From contig JAKMFL010000047.1 of NCBI GenBank assembly GCA_022425485.1, positions 1 through 47,552 on the forward strand: a stretch of 47,552 nt of DNA. Direction: 5' to 3'. The translations under genes were made by a program, and so were the position numbers. Shown here piece after piece: positions 19,848-33,506 of this stretch; position 1 is the first letter of the stretch, and the number at the start of each line of letters is the position of its first letter. This DNA is from Alphaproteobacteria bacterium (GTDB lineage: Bacteria; Pseudomonadota; Alphaproteobacteria; Puniceispirillales; Puniceispirillaceae). Below the pieces are notes generated by a model that was given only the letters and a program-made list of their open reading frames with translations, had not been told where the DNA came from and made no database searches.

Positions 19848-19932
19848 GTATGCGCCTTGCATGTTTCATCTTTTGACAGACGGATATGGTATACTGATGC
19901 CAAAGTTCAACCTTTTAGTTTCTTCATCCTAT

Positions 19933-20760
19933 ATGCGCCAGCCATTGCGTATCCTGCGTTTGATTTTGATTGCTGGGCTAGCGGCGATGGTTTCTGCCTG
20001 TAGCAGTAATAACAGTGAAGATTTAAATGCCCAGACAGAAGCCCCTGTTGACCAGCTATATAATGAAGCGCTGAATACTGTGTTTAACGGTGATGTAGAT
20101 ATAGCTGCCCCAAAATTTGAAGAGGTAGAGCGCCAACATCCCTATTCTATTTGGGCAGTTCGTGCCCAGATTATGGCAGCTTGGTCATTTTATGAATCCA
20201 ATCAATATACACAAGCAGTAGCGAGCCTAGACCGTTTCGTTCAGCTATATCCTGCTGACCCGCTTACCGAATATGCCTATTATTTAAAAGCGCTGTCCTA
20301 TTATGAGCAAATCGTGGATGTAGAGCGCGATGCCGATATGACCTATAAAGCGCTAAACGCATTTGAAGATGTGTTGCGCCGATATCCAAATGGCCCTTAT
20401 GCACGCGATGCCCAGTTAAAGGCTGACCTTGCTAGCTCGCATCTAGCAGGCAAGGAAATGGCCGTTGGCCGCTTTTACTTGAATAAAGAACATTATTCTG
20501 CGGCATTGAAAAGGTTTGCTATTGTTGTGCGGGATTATGATCGCACTAATCAAGTCTCTGAAGCGCTGTATCGTATGGGAGAAGCTTATCTCTCGCTTGG
20601 CCTAGATAATGAAGCTGAGCGCGTTTTGCAGGTTGCTATATATAACTACCCTGACTCTATCTGGACAGAAAGACTGACAGAGGTAGTCGAGAATCCGTCA
20701 CGTTCTGGTCCGCAAGGGGTTTTAGCAACCGTTGCTGACCGTGCCCTATCCCTATTTTAA
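19933..20760 (+). CDS. bamD: Outer membrane assembly lipoprotein BamD
   Basis: BamD (ComL/YfiO family) is an outer-membrane lipoprotein of the BAM complex that inserts beta-barrel proteins. From ATG 19933 the product (275 aa) has a lipoprotein signal with lipobox VSAC followed by SSNN. TPR-like repeats follow, with paired YNEALNTV, FDRFVQLYP-like and YYLKALSYYEQI helices typical of BamD. The frame is open further upstream (ATG 19897 and 19846), but those starts would bury the signal peptide. Position after lpxC and before recN is common in alphaproteobacteria. Confidence 0.93.
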   Translation: MRQPLRILRLILIAGLAAMVSACSSNNSEDLNAQTEAPVDQLYNEALNTVFNGDVDIAAPKFEEVERQHPYSIWAVRAQIMAAWSFYESNQYTQAVASLDRFVQLYPADPLTEYAYYLKALSYYEQIVDVERDADMTYKALNAFEDVLRRYPNGPYARDAQLKADLASSHLAGKEMAVGRFYLNKEHYSAALKRFAIVVRDYDRTNQVSEALYRMGEAYLSLGLDNEAERVLQVAIYNYPDSIWTERLTEVVENPSRSGPQGVLATVADRALSLF

Positions 20761-20771
20761 TAAGCGCTGCC

Positions 20772-24538
<3,767 letters not shown>

Positions 24539-24560
24539 GCAATATCAAACTCCCAAAACT

Positions 24561-26321
24561 CTAAATAGCGCTGCATTTAGCCTCTAGCCAGCCTGCGAGT
24601 TTCGGGCTTAGATGCGGGCTTAGATGGGTATATACCCAGCGATGATAGGCATTTAGCCATGCTGTTTGCTCAGCCGTTAAAAGTGGCGCCGCAATCAGCT
24701 TTTTATCAAACGGAAAACAAGTCAGCGTCTCGAACGCTAAAAAACCATCTGATTGTTCTATCGCTAGCACCAGATTTTCATGACGAATACCGTATTTATT
24801 TCTGCTATAAAATCCCGGCTCATTCGAGAGTACCATACCTGCTTCTACGGGCAGCTGGCAACGCTTAGAGATAGAAACAGGCCCTTCATGCACAGACAGG
24901 ATATGGCCGACACCATGCCCAGTGCCATGCCCAAACTCTAGCCCGTTTGCCCAGAGCGGTGCGCGGCAAATGCCATCTAGCTGCGCACCTGTTACCCCTT
25001 TTGGAAAACCAGCACGTGCTAGCTCAATATGCGCCGCCAACACGTAGCTGGCATTTCTGATAACCTCTTGTGGCGGGCTTTTGCCCTCAGGCCCATAGTA
25101 AAAAGTGCGGGTTATATCGGTCGTTCCCATCTGATAATGCGCACCAGAATCGACCAGCAAAACCCCATCTCCATCCAGCTTCTTATCCGCCCCCTTTATC
25201 GCGCGATAATGCACGATTGCCCCATTGCCGCGAAACCCAGCGATGGTATCAAAGCTATCACAGATATAGCCTGCATTTGCGCGTCGCAATTCGGTTAGCT
25301 TTTCGGCAATATCGGCCTCACCTATTCCTTTTGCGGGCGCTTCTTCTTCCAGCCAGTACCAGAACTGACATAAAGCTATCCCATCTCGCAAATGTGCTTC
25401 CCTAAATCCCGCTATTTCCGTTTCATTCTTAATGGCTTTTCGGGCCAGCAATGGCTCTGGGCGCAGCACTATTTCCAGCTTAGCTTCTGTCAGCACATCC
25501 CGCATCGCGGCTGGCAGACTAGCTGGATCACAAGCAATTTTCTCCCCCTTAAAGCGGGTAAGATAATCTGGTAGTTCTGCCCAATCCAAGGTCTTATATC
25601 CAGCCTTTTGTGCCTGATGCGCGCCAATGAAAACAAGCTCGCCATTATCCTGCAACAGGGCAAAACATAAATGAAAGGGGGTGTTTTGCAAATCACGTCC
25701 GCGAATATTAGCAAGCCAGTTAACGCAATCAGGTGCGGTTATCAGGCAAAGCTGACACCCTGTAGCACGCAGCACCTCGCTTGCCTCTGCCAGTTTTGTG
25801 CGGGCTGTTTTGCCAGCAACTGCCTCCTCCAAAATAAAGGTTTCAGCCTCGATATAGGCCGGTCTATTTGGCCAGATCTGGTTTAGCGGGTTTTGCTCGC
25901 AAGCTATCCAGTCAATCTCTGCTGTGCCACATTTTTCTGGTAAATTTTCTAGGGCGGTAACCGTCACCGCCCAGCTATCATAGCCGAGCGCTAGCCTTCC
26001 GCTAGCAGGCTGCTCTGACATCCACTGATTTACATTCTTTTCTGCGCTATCAAAAGTTTGATAGAGGCGGTTATCGGTTTGCTGCGCAATTTGCAAGCTG
26101 TAACGCCCATCGGTAAAGAGCGCAGCGTCGTCGCTCAAAATAAGGCCAATACCCGCAGAACCTGTAAAGCCCGTAAGATAGGCTAAATATTCATCTCCTT
26201 CGCGCACCTCTTCGCCTTGAAACCTGTCTGCTCTGGTCAGATAGAAACCGTCAAGTGATTGGGCTGCCAAGATTTGGCGAAACTGTCCAAGCTTAGATGC
26301 AGGGTCATTAGCCGTCGTCAT
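24561..26321 (-). CDS. Xaa-Pro aminopeptidase (peptidase M24B)
   Basis: This metallopeptidase removes N-terminal residues before proline. The 586-aa product has the three-domain layout of the large aminopeptidase P type: two creatinase-like N-terminal domains and a pita-bread catalytic domain from about residue 300. The metal ligands are visible as the Asp residues in LLVDSGAHYQMGTTDITR, the His in GHGTGHGVGH, and the Glu residues in SNEPGFY and RHENLVL. Its ATG overlaps the prmA stop (ATGA), so the two are co-translated. Confidence 0.94.
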   Translation of the reverse strand: MTTANDPASKLGQFRQILAAQSLDGFYLTRADRFQGEEVREGDEYLAYLTGFTGSAGIGLILSDDAALFTDGRYSLQIAQQTDNRLYQTFDSAEKNVNQWMSEQPASGRLALGYDSWAVTVTALENLPEKCGTAEIDWIACEQNPLNQIWPNRPAYIEAETFILEEAVAGKTARTKLAEASEVLRATGCQLCLITAPDCVNWLANIRGRDLQNTPFHLCFALLQDNGELVFIGAHQAQKAGYKTLDWAELPDYLTRFKGEKIACDPASLPAAMRDVLTEAKLEIVLRPEPLLARKAIKNETEIAGFREAHLRDGIALCQFWYWLEEEAPAKGIGEADIAEKLTELRRANAGYICDSFDTIAGFRGNGAIVHYRAIKGADKKLDGDGVLLVDSGAHYQMGTTDITRTFYYGPEGKSPPQEVIRNASYVLAAHIELARAGFPKGVTGAQLDGICRAPLWANGLEFGHGTGHGVGHILSVHEGPVSISKRCQLPVEAGMVLSNEPGFYSRNKYGIRHENLVLAIEQSDGFLAFETLTCFPFDKKLIAAPLLTAEQTAWLNAYHRWVYTHLSPHLSPKLAGWLEAKCSAI

Positions 26322-27286
26322 ATCCCTGCCCCTCTGTTATATTTATCACGGTGTTTCTGAGCCGGGTTAATCCGGCGATGCCCAAGCACCAGACAAGACC
26401 ACTCGCCAATGATAATATGCTGTTTTAGACGCATATTGCGGGGCAGATAGGCTTGCATGACCCAATTAACTTGCGGCGTTAATAGCCCCGATAAAATAAG
26501 CTGGCCATGCGGGCTTAGATGGGCGGTTAAATCTTGCGCCATCTGACGCAAGGGGCGGGCAAGAATATTGGCCAAAATGACGTCATAAGTGCCATTTCGT
26601 GAAAGCAGGCGATTAGAAAACCCCGCAGAATAAACCGCCTTCATCTGCCGCCGCGACACGTTGTTAAGCTGCCTATTTTCCGCTGCCGTGCGCACGGATA
26701 TCGGATCGTTATCCGCAGCCATCACACGCGCATTTGGAAATAAGTGACTAGCAGCAATTGCCAAAATCGCACTGCCACATCCCATATCCAGTATATTTTG
26801 AGGGCGTCTTTTTTGCTGTTTTATATCGCCAAGCGCAAGCAGACATCCATGGGTAGTTGGGTGCGTGCCAGAACCAAAGGCCTGTGCTGCATCAATTAAA
26901 ATCGGGTGCAGGGTTTTAGGCGGCGATTGTTTGATATGGCTGCCATAAATCCAAAATCGACCAATTTTTAGAGGCGGAAAACTTTTCCGGTTTTCGGACA
27001 GATAATCGTGCGCTGGAACAAATTCAACACTGATATTTGCCTCTTGCAGCGCTTCTAGTGCGCGTTCTGCAATCTGGTGAATTGTCGTTTCATCTGGCGT
27101 GTCTTGGAACCAGGCTTGTAATTTTGCTGGTTGGCTATCTCCTGCCTCAAGGGACAGCGCGTCCGGGTTGCAAAGCGCGTCAATCGCTGTTTCCATTGCC
27201 ACCAAATTCTCAGAACTGGTAACGGTAAGCACCCAATGACCGCCCGCCTCATGTGAACCTTTATCGTTGTCTATGCTTCCGGCCAT
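26318..27286 (-). CDS. prmA: Ribosomal protein L11 methyltransferase PrmA
   Basis: PrmA methylates ribosomal protein L11 using S-adenosylmethionine. The C-terminal methyltransferase core has DAAQAFGSGTHPTTHGCL, the SAM loop LDMGCGSAILAIAA and the NPP-like catalytic motif as ILANILARPL. The N-terminal L11-binding region is present but divergent. ATG 27286 (322 aa), 13 bases after the uvrD stop and with AGGG upstream, fits better than longer starts that would run into uvrD. Confidence 0.92.
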   Translation of the reverse strand: MAGSIDNDKGSHEAGGHWVLTVTSSENLVAMETAIDALCNPDALSLEAGDSQPAKLQAWFQDTPDETTIHQIAERALEALQEANISVEFVPAHDYLSENRKSFPPLKIGRFWIYGSHIKQSPPKTLHPILIDAAQAFGSGTHPTTHGCLLALGDIKQQKRRPQNILDMGCGSAILAIAASHLFPNARVMAADNDPISVRTAAENRQLNNVSRRQMKAVYSAGFSNRLLSRNGTYDVILANILARPLRQMAQDLTAHLSPHGQLILSGLLTPQVNWVMQAYLPRNMRLKQHIIIGEWSCLVLGHRRINPAQKHRDKYNRGAGI

Positions 27287-27299
27287 CTTAATTGCCCTA

Positions 27300-29618
27300 T
27301 CATTCCATCTCATCCGGCAGACTAACAAAACTGGCAACAACTTTTTTCAAGCCTGCTTTATCAAATGCAATTTCCAGCTTATCTGCATCAACAAGCTCAA
27401 TCGTTCCCATGCCAAATTTTTGATGAAAGACACGCATGCCCTTATCAAAATTATGCCGCCCCTTATCGGGAAGCCAGCCATCACGGTCACGTTGCGGGGC
27501 CGCAGCGCTTGCCAACTGGTTCCGCGCCATCCGCCCCCATGCAGGACCATAGCCGGGCTTGCCAACGCGCCCACTAACATCCCCCAGCATCACTGGCTCA
27601 GCCCTGCCTACCCCCAGCCCTTGCGCCATATCCTCCTCGATATGCTGAGCAGGTAATTCGGCGATAAAGCGTGACGGGATAGAAGATTGCCATAAGCCAT
27701 GTATGCGGCGATTGGCGGTGAAGCTGATATATACTTTCTTACGCGCTCTGGTGATGCCAACATAAGCTAGGCGGCGCTCTTCTTCCAGCCCTGCCCCGCC
27801 ATTTTCGTCCAATGACCGCTGGCTTGGAAAGACACCTTCTTCCCAACCGGGCAAGAATACGGTGTCAAACTCTAGCCCCTTAGCCGCATGCAAGGTCATT
27901 AAAGATACCTCGCCCTCATCTGAGCTGGTCTCATTATCCATCACTAGCGATATATGCTCTAAAAAGCCGCCTAGCGTATCAAAGCTCTCCATTGCTACAA
28001 CTAATTCTTTCAGATTTTCAAGCCTGCCCGGCGAATCTGGCGATTTATCCGCCTGCCACATACCCGTATAGCCTGCTTCATCCAGCACCATCTGTGCAAA
28101 TTCCGAAGGCAGCATACTCTCTTTTTTCTGATACCAGCTGGCTATTTGCTGGCAAAAATCAGCCAAAGCGCGGCGGGCTTGTGGGCGCAACTCATCACTA
28201 TCTGCCAGCGTGCCAGCAGCCGCAAGGAGCGGTGTCTGCGAGGTGCGTGCAAGATGATATATCTGCTGTAAACTGGCCGTACCAAGTCCGCGTTTCGGGG
28301 TGTTAATAATGCGCTCGAAAGCCAGATCATCTGCTGGTTGGTTAATCAGGCGCAAATAAGCCATAGCATCTCTGATTTCAGCACGCTCGTAAAAACGGGT
28401 GCCAACCACGCGGTAAGGCAGGCCTATCGCGATAAACCGTTCTTCAATCTCGCGTGTCTGGAACCCAGCACGAACCAATACAGAAATTTGGTTCAGGTCA
28501 TACCCATCTCGCATCATCCCTTCAATGATAGAAGATAGGGTGCGTGCTTCTTCTTGGCCGTCCCAATAGCCAGACACCTTGATCAGATCGCCTTCTGCAT
28601 CCGAGGTGTACAAGGTTTTCCCCAAACGCTGTTCATTATGGGCGATAACAGCTGAAGCGGCTGACAATATATGCCCTGTGGAGCGATAATTTTCTTCGAG
28701 CCGAACCGTTTTTGCTCCCTGATAATCGCTTTCAAAACGCAGAATATTGCCGACCTCTGCCCCGCGCCATCCATAAATGGATTGGTCATCATCACCAACA
28801 CAACACAAATTATGATGTCCAGCGGCGAGCAGACGTAGCCACAAATATTGTGCCACATTCGTGTCTTGATATTCATCGACCATAATATAGGTCAGGCGGG
28901 ACTGATAATCGCGCAACACATCTTCATGCTCTCGAAAAATGGTCAGCATATGCAACAATAAGTCACCAAAATCCACTGCATTTAAGGTTTTAAGACGGGC
29001 TTGATACATCCCGTAAAGCTCTGCTGCACGGCCATTCGCAAAATCGCTTGCCTCCGCAGCAGAAACGCGGGCCGGAACAAGGCCCCTATCCTTAAACCCG
29101 CTAATAATGCCAGCCAGCATTCGCGGCGGCCAACGTTTTGTGTCTATTTGCTCGGCTTCTAGCAGTTGTTTCAGCAGACGATTTTGATCGTCCATGTCAA
29201 GAATTGTGAAATCAGATTTCAGGCCAACCAGTTCCGCGTGCCGGCGCAACATTCGCGCAGCAATAGAATGAAAGGTGCCTAGCATCACCTGTTCTGCCAT
29301 CGGGCCAACCAGTTGCAGAATACGCGCCTTCATCTCACGCGCGGCCTTATTTGTAAAAGTAACCGCCAAAATATTCCAAGGCGCTGCTTTGCGGGTAGCG
29401 ACTAGTTGCGCTAGCCTTGCGGTCAGCACACGGGTTTTACCTGTTCCTGCCCCTGAAAGCACCAGTAAGGGCCCATCTAGACTGGTAACGGCCTCAAACT
29501 GCGGCGCGTTTAGCCCTTGCAACCAAGGCCCATCAGGCATTTGCGGTGCGGGCACGGCATTATTTTGTGTCTCAGAGGGCACTGGCGAGTTTGGGTATTG
29601 GTCAACTGGATCGGACAA
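27300..29618 (-). CDS. uvrD: UvrD/PcrA-type superfamily 1 DNA helicase
   Basis: This is a 3'-5' DNA helicase for excision repair and removal of stalled complexes. The SF1A motifs are in order: Q motif near LNAPQFEAV, Walker A GAGTGKTRVL, Ia TFTNKAAREM, II VDEYQDTN, III GDDDQSIYGWRGA, IV ENYRSTG, V LMTLHAAKGLEF, VI YVGITRARKK. The C-terminus has the Tudor-like segment found in UvrD/PcrA (FHQKFGMGTI). The 772-aa length is normal. It leads the - strand uvrD-prmA-aminopeptidase set; a Rep-type name is less likely given the C-terminus. Confidence 0.95.
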   Translation of the reverse strand: MSDPVDQYPNSPVPSETQNNAVPAPQMPDGPWLQGLNAPQFEAVTSLDGPLLVLSGAGTGKTRVLTARLAQLVATRKAAPWNILAVTFTNKAAREMKARILQLVGPMAEQVMLGTFHSIAARMLRRHAELVGLKSDFTILDMDDQNRLLKQLLEAEQIDTKRWPPRMLAGIISGFKDRGLVPARVSAAEASDFANGRAAELYGMYQARLKTLNAVDFGDLLLHMLTIFREHEDVLRDYQSRLTYIMVDEYQDTNVAQYLWLRLLAAGHHNLCCVGDDDQSIYGWRGAEVGNILRFESDYQGAKTVRLEENYRSTGHILSAASAVIAHNEQRLGKTLYTSDAEGDLIKVSGYWDGQEEARTLSSIIEGMMRDGYDLNQISVLVRAGFQTREIEERFIAIGLPYRVVGTRFYERAEIRDAMAYLRLINQPADDLAFERIINTPKRGLGTASLQQIYHLARTSQTPLLAAAGTLADSDELRPQARRALADFCQQIASWYQKKESMLPSEFAQMVLDEAGYTGMWQADKSPDSPGRLENLKELVVAMESFDTLGGFLEHISLVMDNETSSDEGEVSLMTLHAAKGLEFDTVFLPGWEEGVFPSQRSLDENGGAGLEEERRLAYVGITRARKKVYISFTANRRIHGLWQSSIPSRFIAELPAQHIEEDMAQGLGVGRAEPVMLGDVSGRVGKPGYGPAWGRMARNQLASAAAPQRDRDGWLPDKGRHNFDKGMRVFHQKFGMGTIELVDADKLEIAFDKAGLKKVVASFVSLPDEME

Positions 29619-29861
29619 AACCGCCTCACAAGAATCAAATTGTTAACATTATCTGATATAGGGGCAAAACATAGATATTAAAAGCCTATTACAGAGGTTC
29701 TTTTGTAGCATAGGTAACTTGGTTATTCCACGCTAGCCCACACATAAACAGGCATTAGGCGCCTTCCCTGCATCGCTTATTTCCAGCTTATGCTTGCATC
29801 TATCATCAGCGACGTTTATTTTGACGCCAAAGTTTCCCGATTACTATCATCGAGGCTTATG

Positions 29862-30605
29862 ATGATGAAACCAGACCATAGGATTAAAACAGCGATGCTT
29901 GCCGGCATAGCGCTATTTATGGCTGGTTGTGCAAGCTCATCAGATAAGGGTGATACAACCGCGCGATCAGACCCTTATGAAAGCGCAAACCGCTCTGTCT
30001 TCGCCTTTAATCTCGCCATAGATGATTATGCGCTGGAGCCAGCAGCCAAAGCCTTACGCGCATCTCCAAATGCCGTGCAGATGGGTCTTCGCAACCATGT
30101 GGACTGGGTAAGCATGCCAAAAACAGCCCTAAACTCTGCATTGCAGGGCAAGACTGAGAATGCTGCAATTGCTACCCTTAATTTTGCGATAAACAGCTTA
30201 ACCTTTGGATTTGCTGATTTGCTGGAGGGCGAAGAGCGTCCCGAACGAGAAGATTTTGGGCAGACTTTGGCTAGTGCGGGGGTAGAGGAAGGCCCTTATG
30301 TCGTGGCGCCCTTGCTGGGCGGCCAAACCGGGCGTGCACTCGCTGGATGGGGTGTTGATTTTATCCTAAATCCTTATGGTCAGCTGACAGAAGGTGTTCC
30401 AGCAGCGGTAAGCAATGTCTCCATCCCTATTTCAGCAACATCTATCCGTGCGACTTATTTTGACGCCATCAATGATGTGAAATATAATAGCCTTGATCCC
30501 TATGCACGGGCACGCTCAGCATATTATCAACAGCGCGATGGGTTATTACGCAACAATCTACCTATTGATGAAACGAGTTCAGATTTTGGTAGTTTTTTTG
30601 AGTAG
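29862..30605 (+). CDS. mlaA: MlaA (VacJ) family outer-membrane lipoprotein
   Basis: MlaA sits in the outer membrane and removes misplaced phospholipids from the outer leaflet, passing them to MlaC. The product has a lipoprotein signal with lipobox MAGC followed by ASSS, then the family opening DPYESANRSVFAFNLAID, and the conserved DFGQTLASAGVEEGPYVVAPLLG region. Three ATG codons stand in a row at 29859-29867. GAGG at 29852-29855 best fits the second (247 aa). The frame is open upstream to 29790, but a start there would displace the signal. mlaC follows 14 bases later. Confidence 0.93.
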   Translation: MMKPDHRIKTAMLAGIALFMAGCASSSDKGDTTARSDPYESANRSVFAFNLAIDDYALEPAAKALRASPNAVQMGLRNHVDWVSMPKTALNSALQGKTENAAIATLNFAINSLTFGFADLLEGEERPEREDFGQTLASAGVEEGPYVVAPLLGGQTGRALAGWGVDFILNPYGQLTEGVPAAVSNVSIPISATSIRATYFDAINDVKYNSLDPYARARSAYYQQRDGLLRNNLPIDETSSDFGSFFE

Positions 30606-30619
30606 AAGGTGTGGCCAAG

Positions 30620-31279
30620 ATGACAACCAATTTAGGGATACAGACAAGACGGGGCTTTTTAGGCCTGGCTGCCGCGTTATTAATTACGAACGGCTGGACA
30701 CAAAATGCACTAGCTGACCGTCTGACTGTCGCGGAAAATCACATTGGCAAACTTATTGCGGAGCTGCGTGAAATAGAGGCAATGCGCGGCAGCCTTACAT
30801 CTGAAAAATACCGGCACCTAATCGCATTGATTATGGAAACCTATTTTGATGTTGAGGGCATTACGCGCTTTACAGCAGGACGTTACTGGCGCGTGGCCTC
30901 TAACGAGCAAAGAAATGCGTACAAAGAGGTGTTTCGAGGCATTTTACTCTCCGAAGCCAGCAACCGTTTTGATCAAATTCTGACCTTCAGCTTTACCCCT
31001 ACTAAGGCGCAGGCCAGAGGCGATAAGCTGATATTAGTTACCGGTATCGCTAAAGATAATTCAGGTCAAATACCCGATACCAAGATTGTCTGGCGGGTTG
31101 CAGCGCAGGCTGGAAAACCAATGAAAATTATCGATTTGGAAATTGAAAATATTTCCATGCTAAAAACCCAGCAGGACGAAAACGCAGCCCTAATCAAGCG
31201 CAATGGCGGTAATTTTGACGCGCTTATACAAGCGATGCGCACCCGCCTTGATATGATCAACAGCCAGTCGAAAAATTAA
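30620..31279 (+). CDS. mlaC: MlaC-type periplasmic phospholipid-binding protein with twin-arginine signal
   Basis: MlaC shuttles phospholipids between the MlaA complex and the inner-membrane MlaFEDB transporter. The fold is recognisable from TFDVEGITRFTAGRYWRVAS-like and ILLSEASNRFDQIL segments. The N-terminus carries TRRGFLGLAAALLI, which matches a twin-arginine (Tat) motif plus a hydrophobic stretch ending near NALA, so export in folded form is likely. ATG 30620 (219 aa) is preferred over GTG 30611. The mlaFED genes are not in this window. Confidence 0.9.
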   Translation: MTTNLGIQTRRGFLGLAAALLITNGWTQNALADRLTVAENHIGKLIAELREIEAMRGSLTSEKYRHLIALIMETYFDVEGITRFTAGRYWRVASNEQRNAYKEVFRGILLSEASNRFDQILTFSFTPTKAQARGDKLILVTGIAKDNSGQIPDTKIVWRVAAQAGKPMKIIDLEIENISMLKTQQDENAALIKRNGGNFDALIQAMRTRLDMINSQSKN

Positions 31280-31297
31280 GTTCCTGAGCCTGAAAAA

Positions 31298-32977
31298 CTA
31301 GCGTGTAATAGGCTTATAGCGAATACGCGTTGGCTGTTGTGCATCATTGCCGAGACGGCGCTTTTTATCTTCCTCATAAGCCTGATAATTGCCTTCAAAC
31401 CACTCAACATGGCTATTGCCTTCAAATGCGAGAATATGGGTAGCTATTCTATCCAAAAACCAGCGATCGTGGCTGATAACAACCGCACAGCCAGCAAATT
31501 CCAACAACGCTTCTTCAAGCGCGCGCAGGGTATCTACATCTAGATCATTTGTTGGCTCATCCAGCAGCAGAACATTCGCCCCACTTTTCAGCATTTTTGC
31601 CAAATGAACGCGGTTGCGCTCCCCGCCAGAAAGCTGGCCAACCCGCTTTTGCTGGTCACTGCCTTTGAAATTAAACAAGCTGACATAGGCGCGTGAGGGC
31701 ATAGCTCGATTGCCAAGCTGTAATTCATCCAAGCCGTCCGAGATTTCTTCCCAAACCGTCTTGCCATCCTCTAATGTATCGCGCGACTGATCCACATAGC
31801 CTAACTTCACGGTCTCCCCTAGCCGCATATCTCCGCTATCGGGGTTTTCTTGGGAAGTGAGCATCTTAAACAAAGTAGATTTACCCGCACCGTTAGGGCC
31901 AATAACGCCAACAATCCCTCCCGGTGGCAAGCGGAAGCTCAAATCTTCGACCAGCAACTTATCACCAAACCCTTTTTGCAAGCCATTTGCCTCAATAACA
32001 ATATCCCCTAGGCGCGGCCCAGCAGGGATAGATATTTTTGTTGTCTCATGGCGCGCTTCCTTATCCTGCTCTAGGAGTTTTTCATAAGCAGATAGGCGGG
32101 CCTTTGATTTAGATTGCCGCGCTTTCGGCGCTGAGCGGACCCATTCTAATTCACGTGACAGGGATTTAACGCGGCTGTCTTCTGTCTTGCCTTCCTGTTC
32201 GAGGCGCTTTTGCTTTTGTTCCAGCCAGCCAGAATAATTACCCTGATAGGGAATGCCTTGACCGCGATCAAGCTCTAGAATCCAACCGGCAACCTCATCT
32301 AGGAAATAGCGGTCGTGAGTGATGGTCACTACGGTGCCCGGAAAATCATGTAAAAAACGCTGTAGCCATGCTACAGATTCAGCATCCAGATGGTTTGTTG
32401 GCTCATCCAGCAGCAACATGTCAGGTGCGCTAAGCAGCAACTTACACAAGGCCACACGGCGGCGCTCCCCGCCAGAAAGCACAGTTACATCCGCACTGCC
32501 ATCTGGTACCCGCAGCGCATTCATGGCTATCTCAGCTTTACGTTCTAGATCCCAGCCATCTATTGCGTCTATCTGCTCTTGCAATTCTGCCTGCTCAGCG
32601 ATAGTGGCATTCATTTCCTCATCGCTCATCTCTTCGGCGAAACGTGCACTAACCTCATTAAAGCGGTCGACAAGTTCTTTGGCCTGACCCATGCCAGACA
32701 AAACATTCCCCGCTACATCCATAGTTTCATCAAGTTCCGGCTCTTGGGCTAGATAGCCGATATTGATGCCATCTGCTGGCCACGCTTCACCTGAAAATTC
32801 GGTTTCAATGCCAGCCATAATTTTCAGCAATGTTGATTTACCTGCGCCGTTCAAACCGAGCACCCCGATTTTTGCGCCAGGCAGGAAGGACAAGCTAATA
32901 TCTTTTAACACTTCTTTGCCGCCCGGCCATGCTTTGCCTAGCTTATGCATTGTATAGACATATTGTGTGCTTGCCAT
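31298..32977 (-). CDS. ettA: Energy-dependent translational throttle protein EttA (ABC-F)
   Basis: EttA is a soluble ABC-F ATPase that binds the ribosomal E site and tunes the first elongation steps according to ATP level. Both ATPase halves are complete: Walker [12 protein letters not shown] and [21 protein letters not shown] and [10 protein letters not shown] signatures, Walker [12 protein letters not shown] and [11 protein letters not shown]. The inter-domain linker is charged and helical. The ending RIRYKPITR matches EttA rather than Uup. The 559-aa length is normal. It converges with mlaC, leaving 18 bases. Confidence 0.95.
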   Translation of the reverse strand: MASTQYVYTMHKLGKAWPGGKEVLKDISLSFLPGAKIGVLGLNGAGKSTLLKIMAGIETEFSGEAWPADGINIGYLAQEPELDETMDVAGNVLSGMGQAKELVDRFNEVSARFAEEMSDEEMNATIAEQAELQEQIDAIDGWDLERKAEIAMNALRVPDGSADVTVLSGGERRRVALCKLLLSAPDMLLLDEPTNHLDAESVAWLQRFLHDFPGTVVTITHDRYFLDEVAGWILELDRGQGIPYQGNYSGWLEQKQKRLEQEGKTEDSRVKSLSRELEWVRSAPKARQSKSKARLSAYEKLLEQDKEARHETTKISIPAGPRLGDIVIEANGLQKGFGDKLLVEDLSFRLPPGGIVGVIGPNGAGKSTLFKMLTSQENPDSGDMRLGETVKLGYVDQSRDTLEDGKTVWEEISDGLDELQLGNRAMPSRAYVSLFNFKGSDQQKRVGQLSGGERNRVHLAKMLKSGANVLLLDEPTNDLDVDTLRALEEALLEFAGCAVVISHDRWFLDRIATHILAFEGNSHVEWFEGNYQAYEEDKKRRLGNDAQQPTRIRYKPITR

Positions 32978-33000
32978 GATGGGAAATCCTTATATCTTAC

Positions 33001-33030
33001 CAGAGCCTGAAACAGAGCCTGAAATCAGGC
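33001..33030. repeat. 12-bp tandem duplication plus palindrome upstream of ettA
   Basis: CAGAGCCTGAAA occurs twice in a row (33001-33012, 33013-33024). The second copy runs into TCAGGC, so that GCCTGA-AA-TCAGGC (33017-33030) forms a palindrome. It lies in the presumed 5' region of ettA. It could be an operator or leader hairpin; nothing further can be said. Confidence 0.5.
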
Positions 33031-33134
33031 GTTTTGACTATGTTACTTTCATAGCGCAAAACCCAAAGCTTTGCTATGCTGTTTTACGCAAAGATTTTCT
33101 GGATAAATCTGCCCTCTATTATGAATAATTATTG

Positions 33135-33506
33135 ATGTCATTTTTCTCTTTTAGCAGCCTATTCCCCCTACCTTTATGGAAGCTCCTCCTAGACAGCGCC
33201 TTTGGGTTAATAATGTGGCTAATGATAGCCCGCTTTCTGCTTCTGATTTTCGTCTCTGAGCAAACCCGGCTACCTGTCTTGCGCCATATCATGGCGATGG
33301 GCGGCCGCCTATTGCGCTGGGTGGCTATCGTCACGCCTAGCTGGTTAAATGCCCGCTCCCACGATCTGTATTTAGCGCTGTTATTATTTCTAGCACGGTA
33401 TTACGCCTTGCCGGCACTCGCTAATTATGATGTGCGTTTGATCAGTGCGTTGCCGATGGAAGCCAAGCTGGCCAGCCTAGCTAGCGGGTTAGTCGCGCTG
33501 TTCTAA
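33135..33506 (+). CDS. Small membrane protein, possibly YggT-like
   Basis: The product (123 aa) has at least two hydrophobic helices, about residues 15-38 and 75-90, with an Arg-rich stretch between them (MGGRLLRWVAIVTP). The pattern of helix, VxxQ/TxLP turn and second helix resembles single-repeat YggT proteins, which are membrane proteins of poorly defined role. I cannot confirm this by eye. ATG 33135 has no clear ribosome site, and a TTG directly precedes it. Its 3' end overlaps the convergent neighbour by 18 bases. Confidence 0.6.
   Translation: MSFFSFSSLFPLPLWKLLLDSAFGLIMWLMIARFLLLIFVSEQTRLPVLRHIMAMGGRLLRWVAIVTPSWLNARSHDLYLALLLFLARYYALPALANYDVRLISALPMEAKLASLASGLVALF

Noticed and set aside
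19873-19895. TTGACA followed by TATACT upstream of bamD
   Set aside because: The boxes match consensus, but the spacing is only 11 bp, too short for a vegetative promoter.
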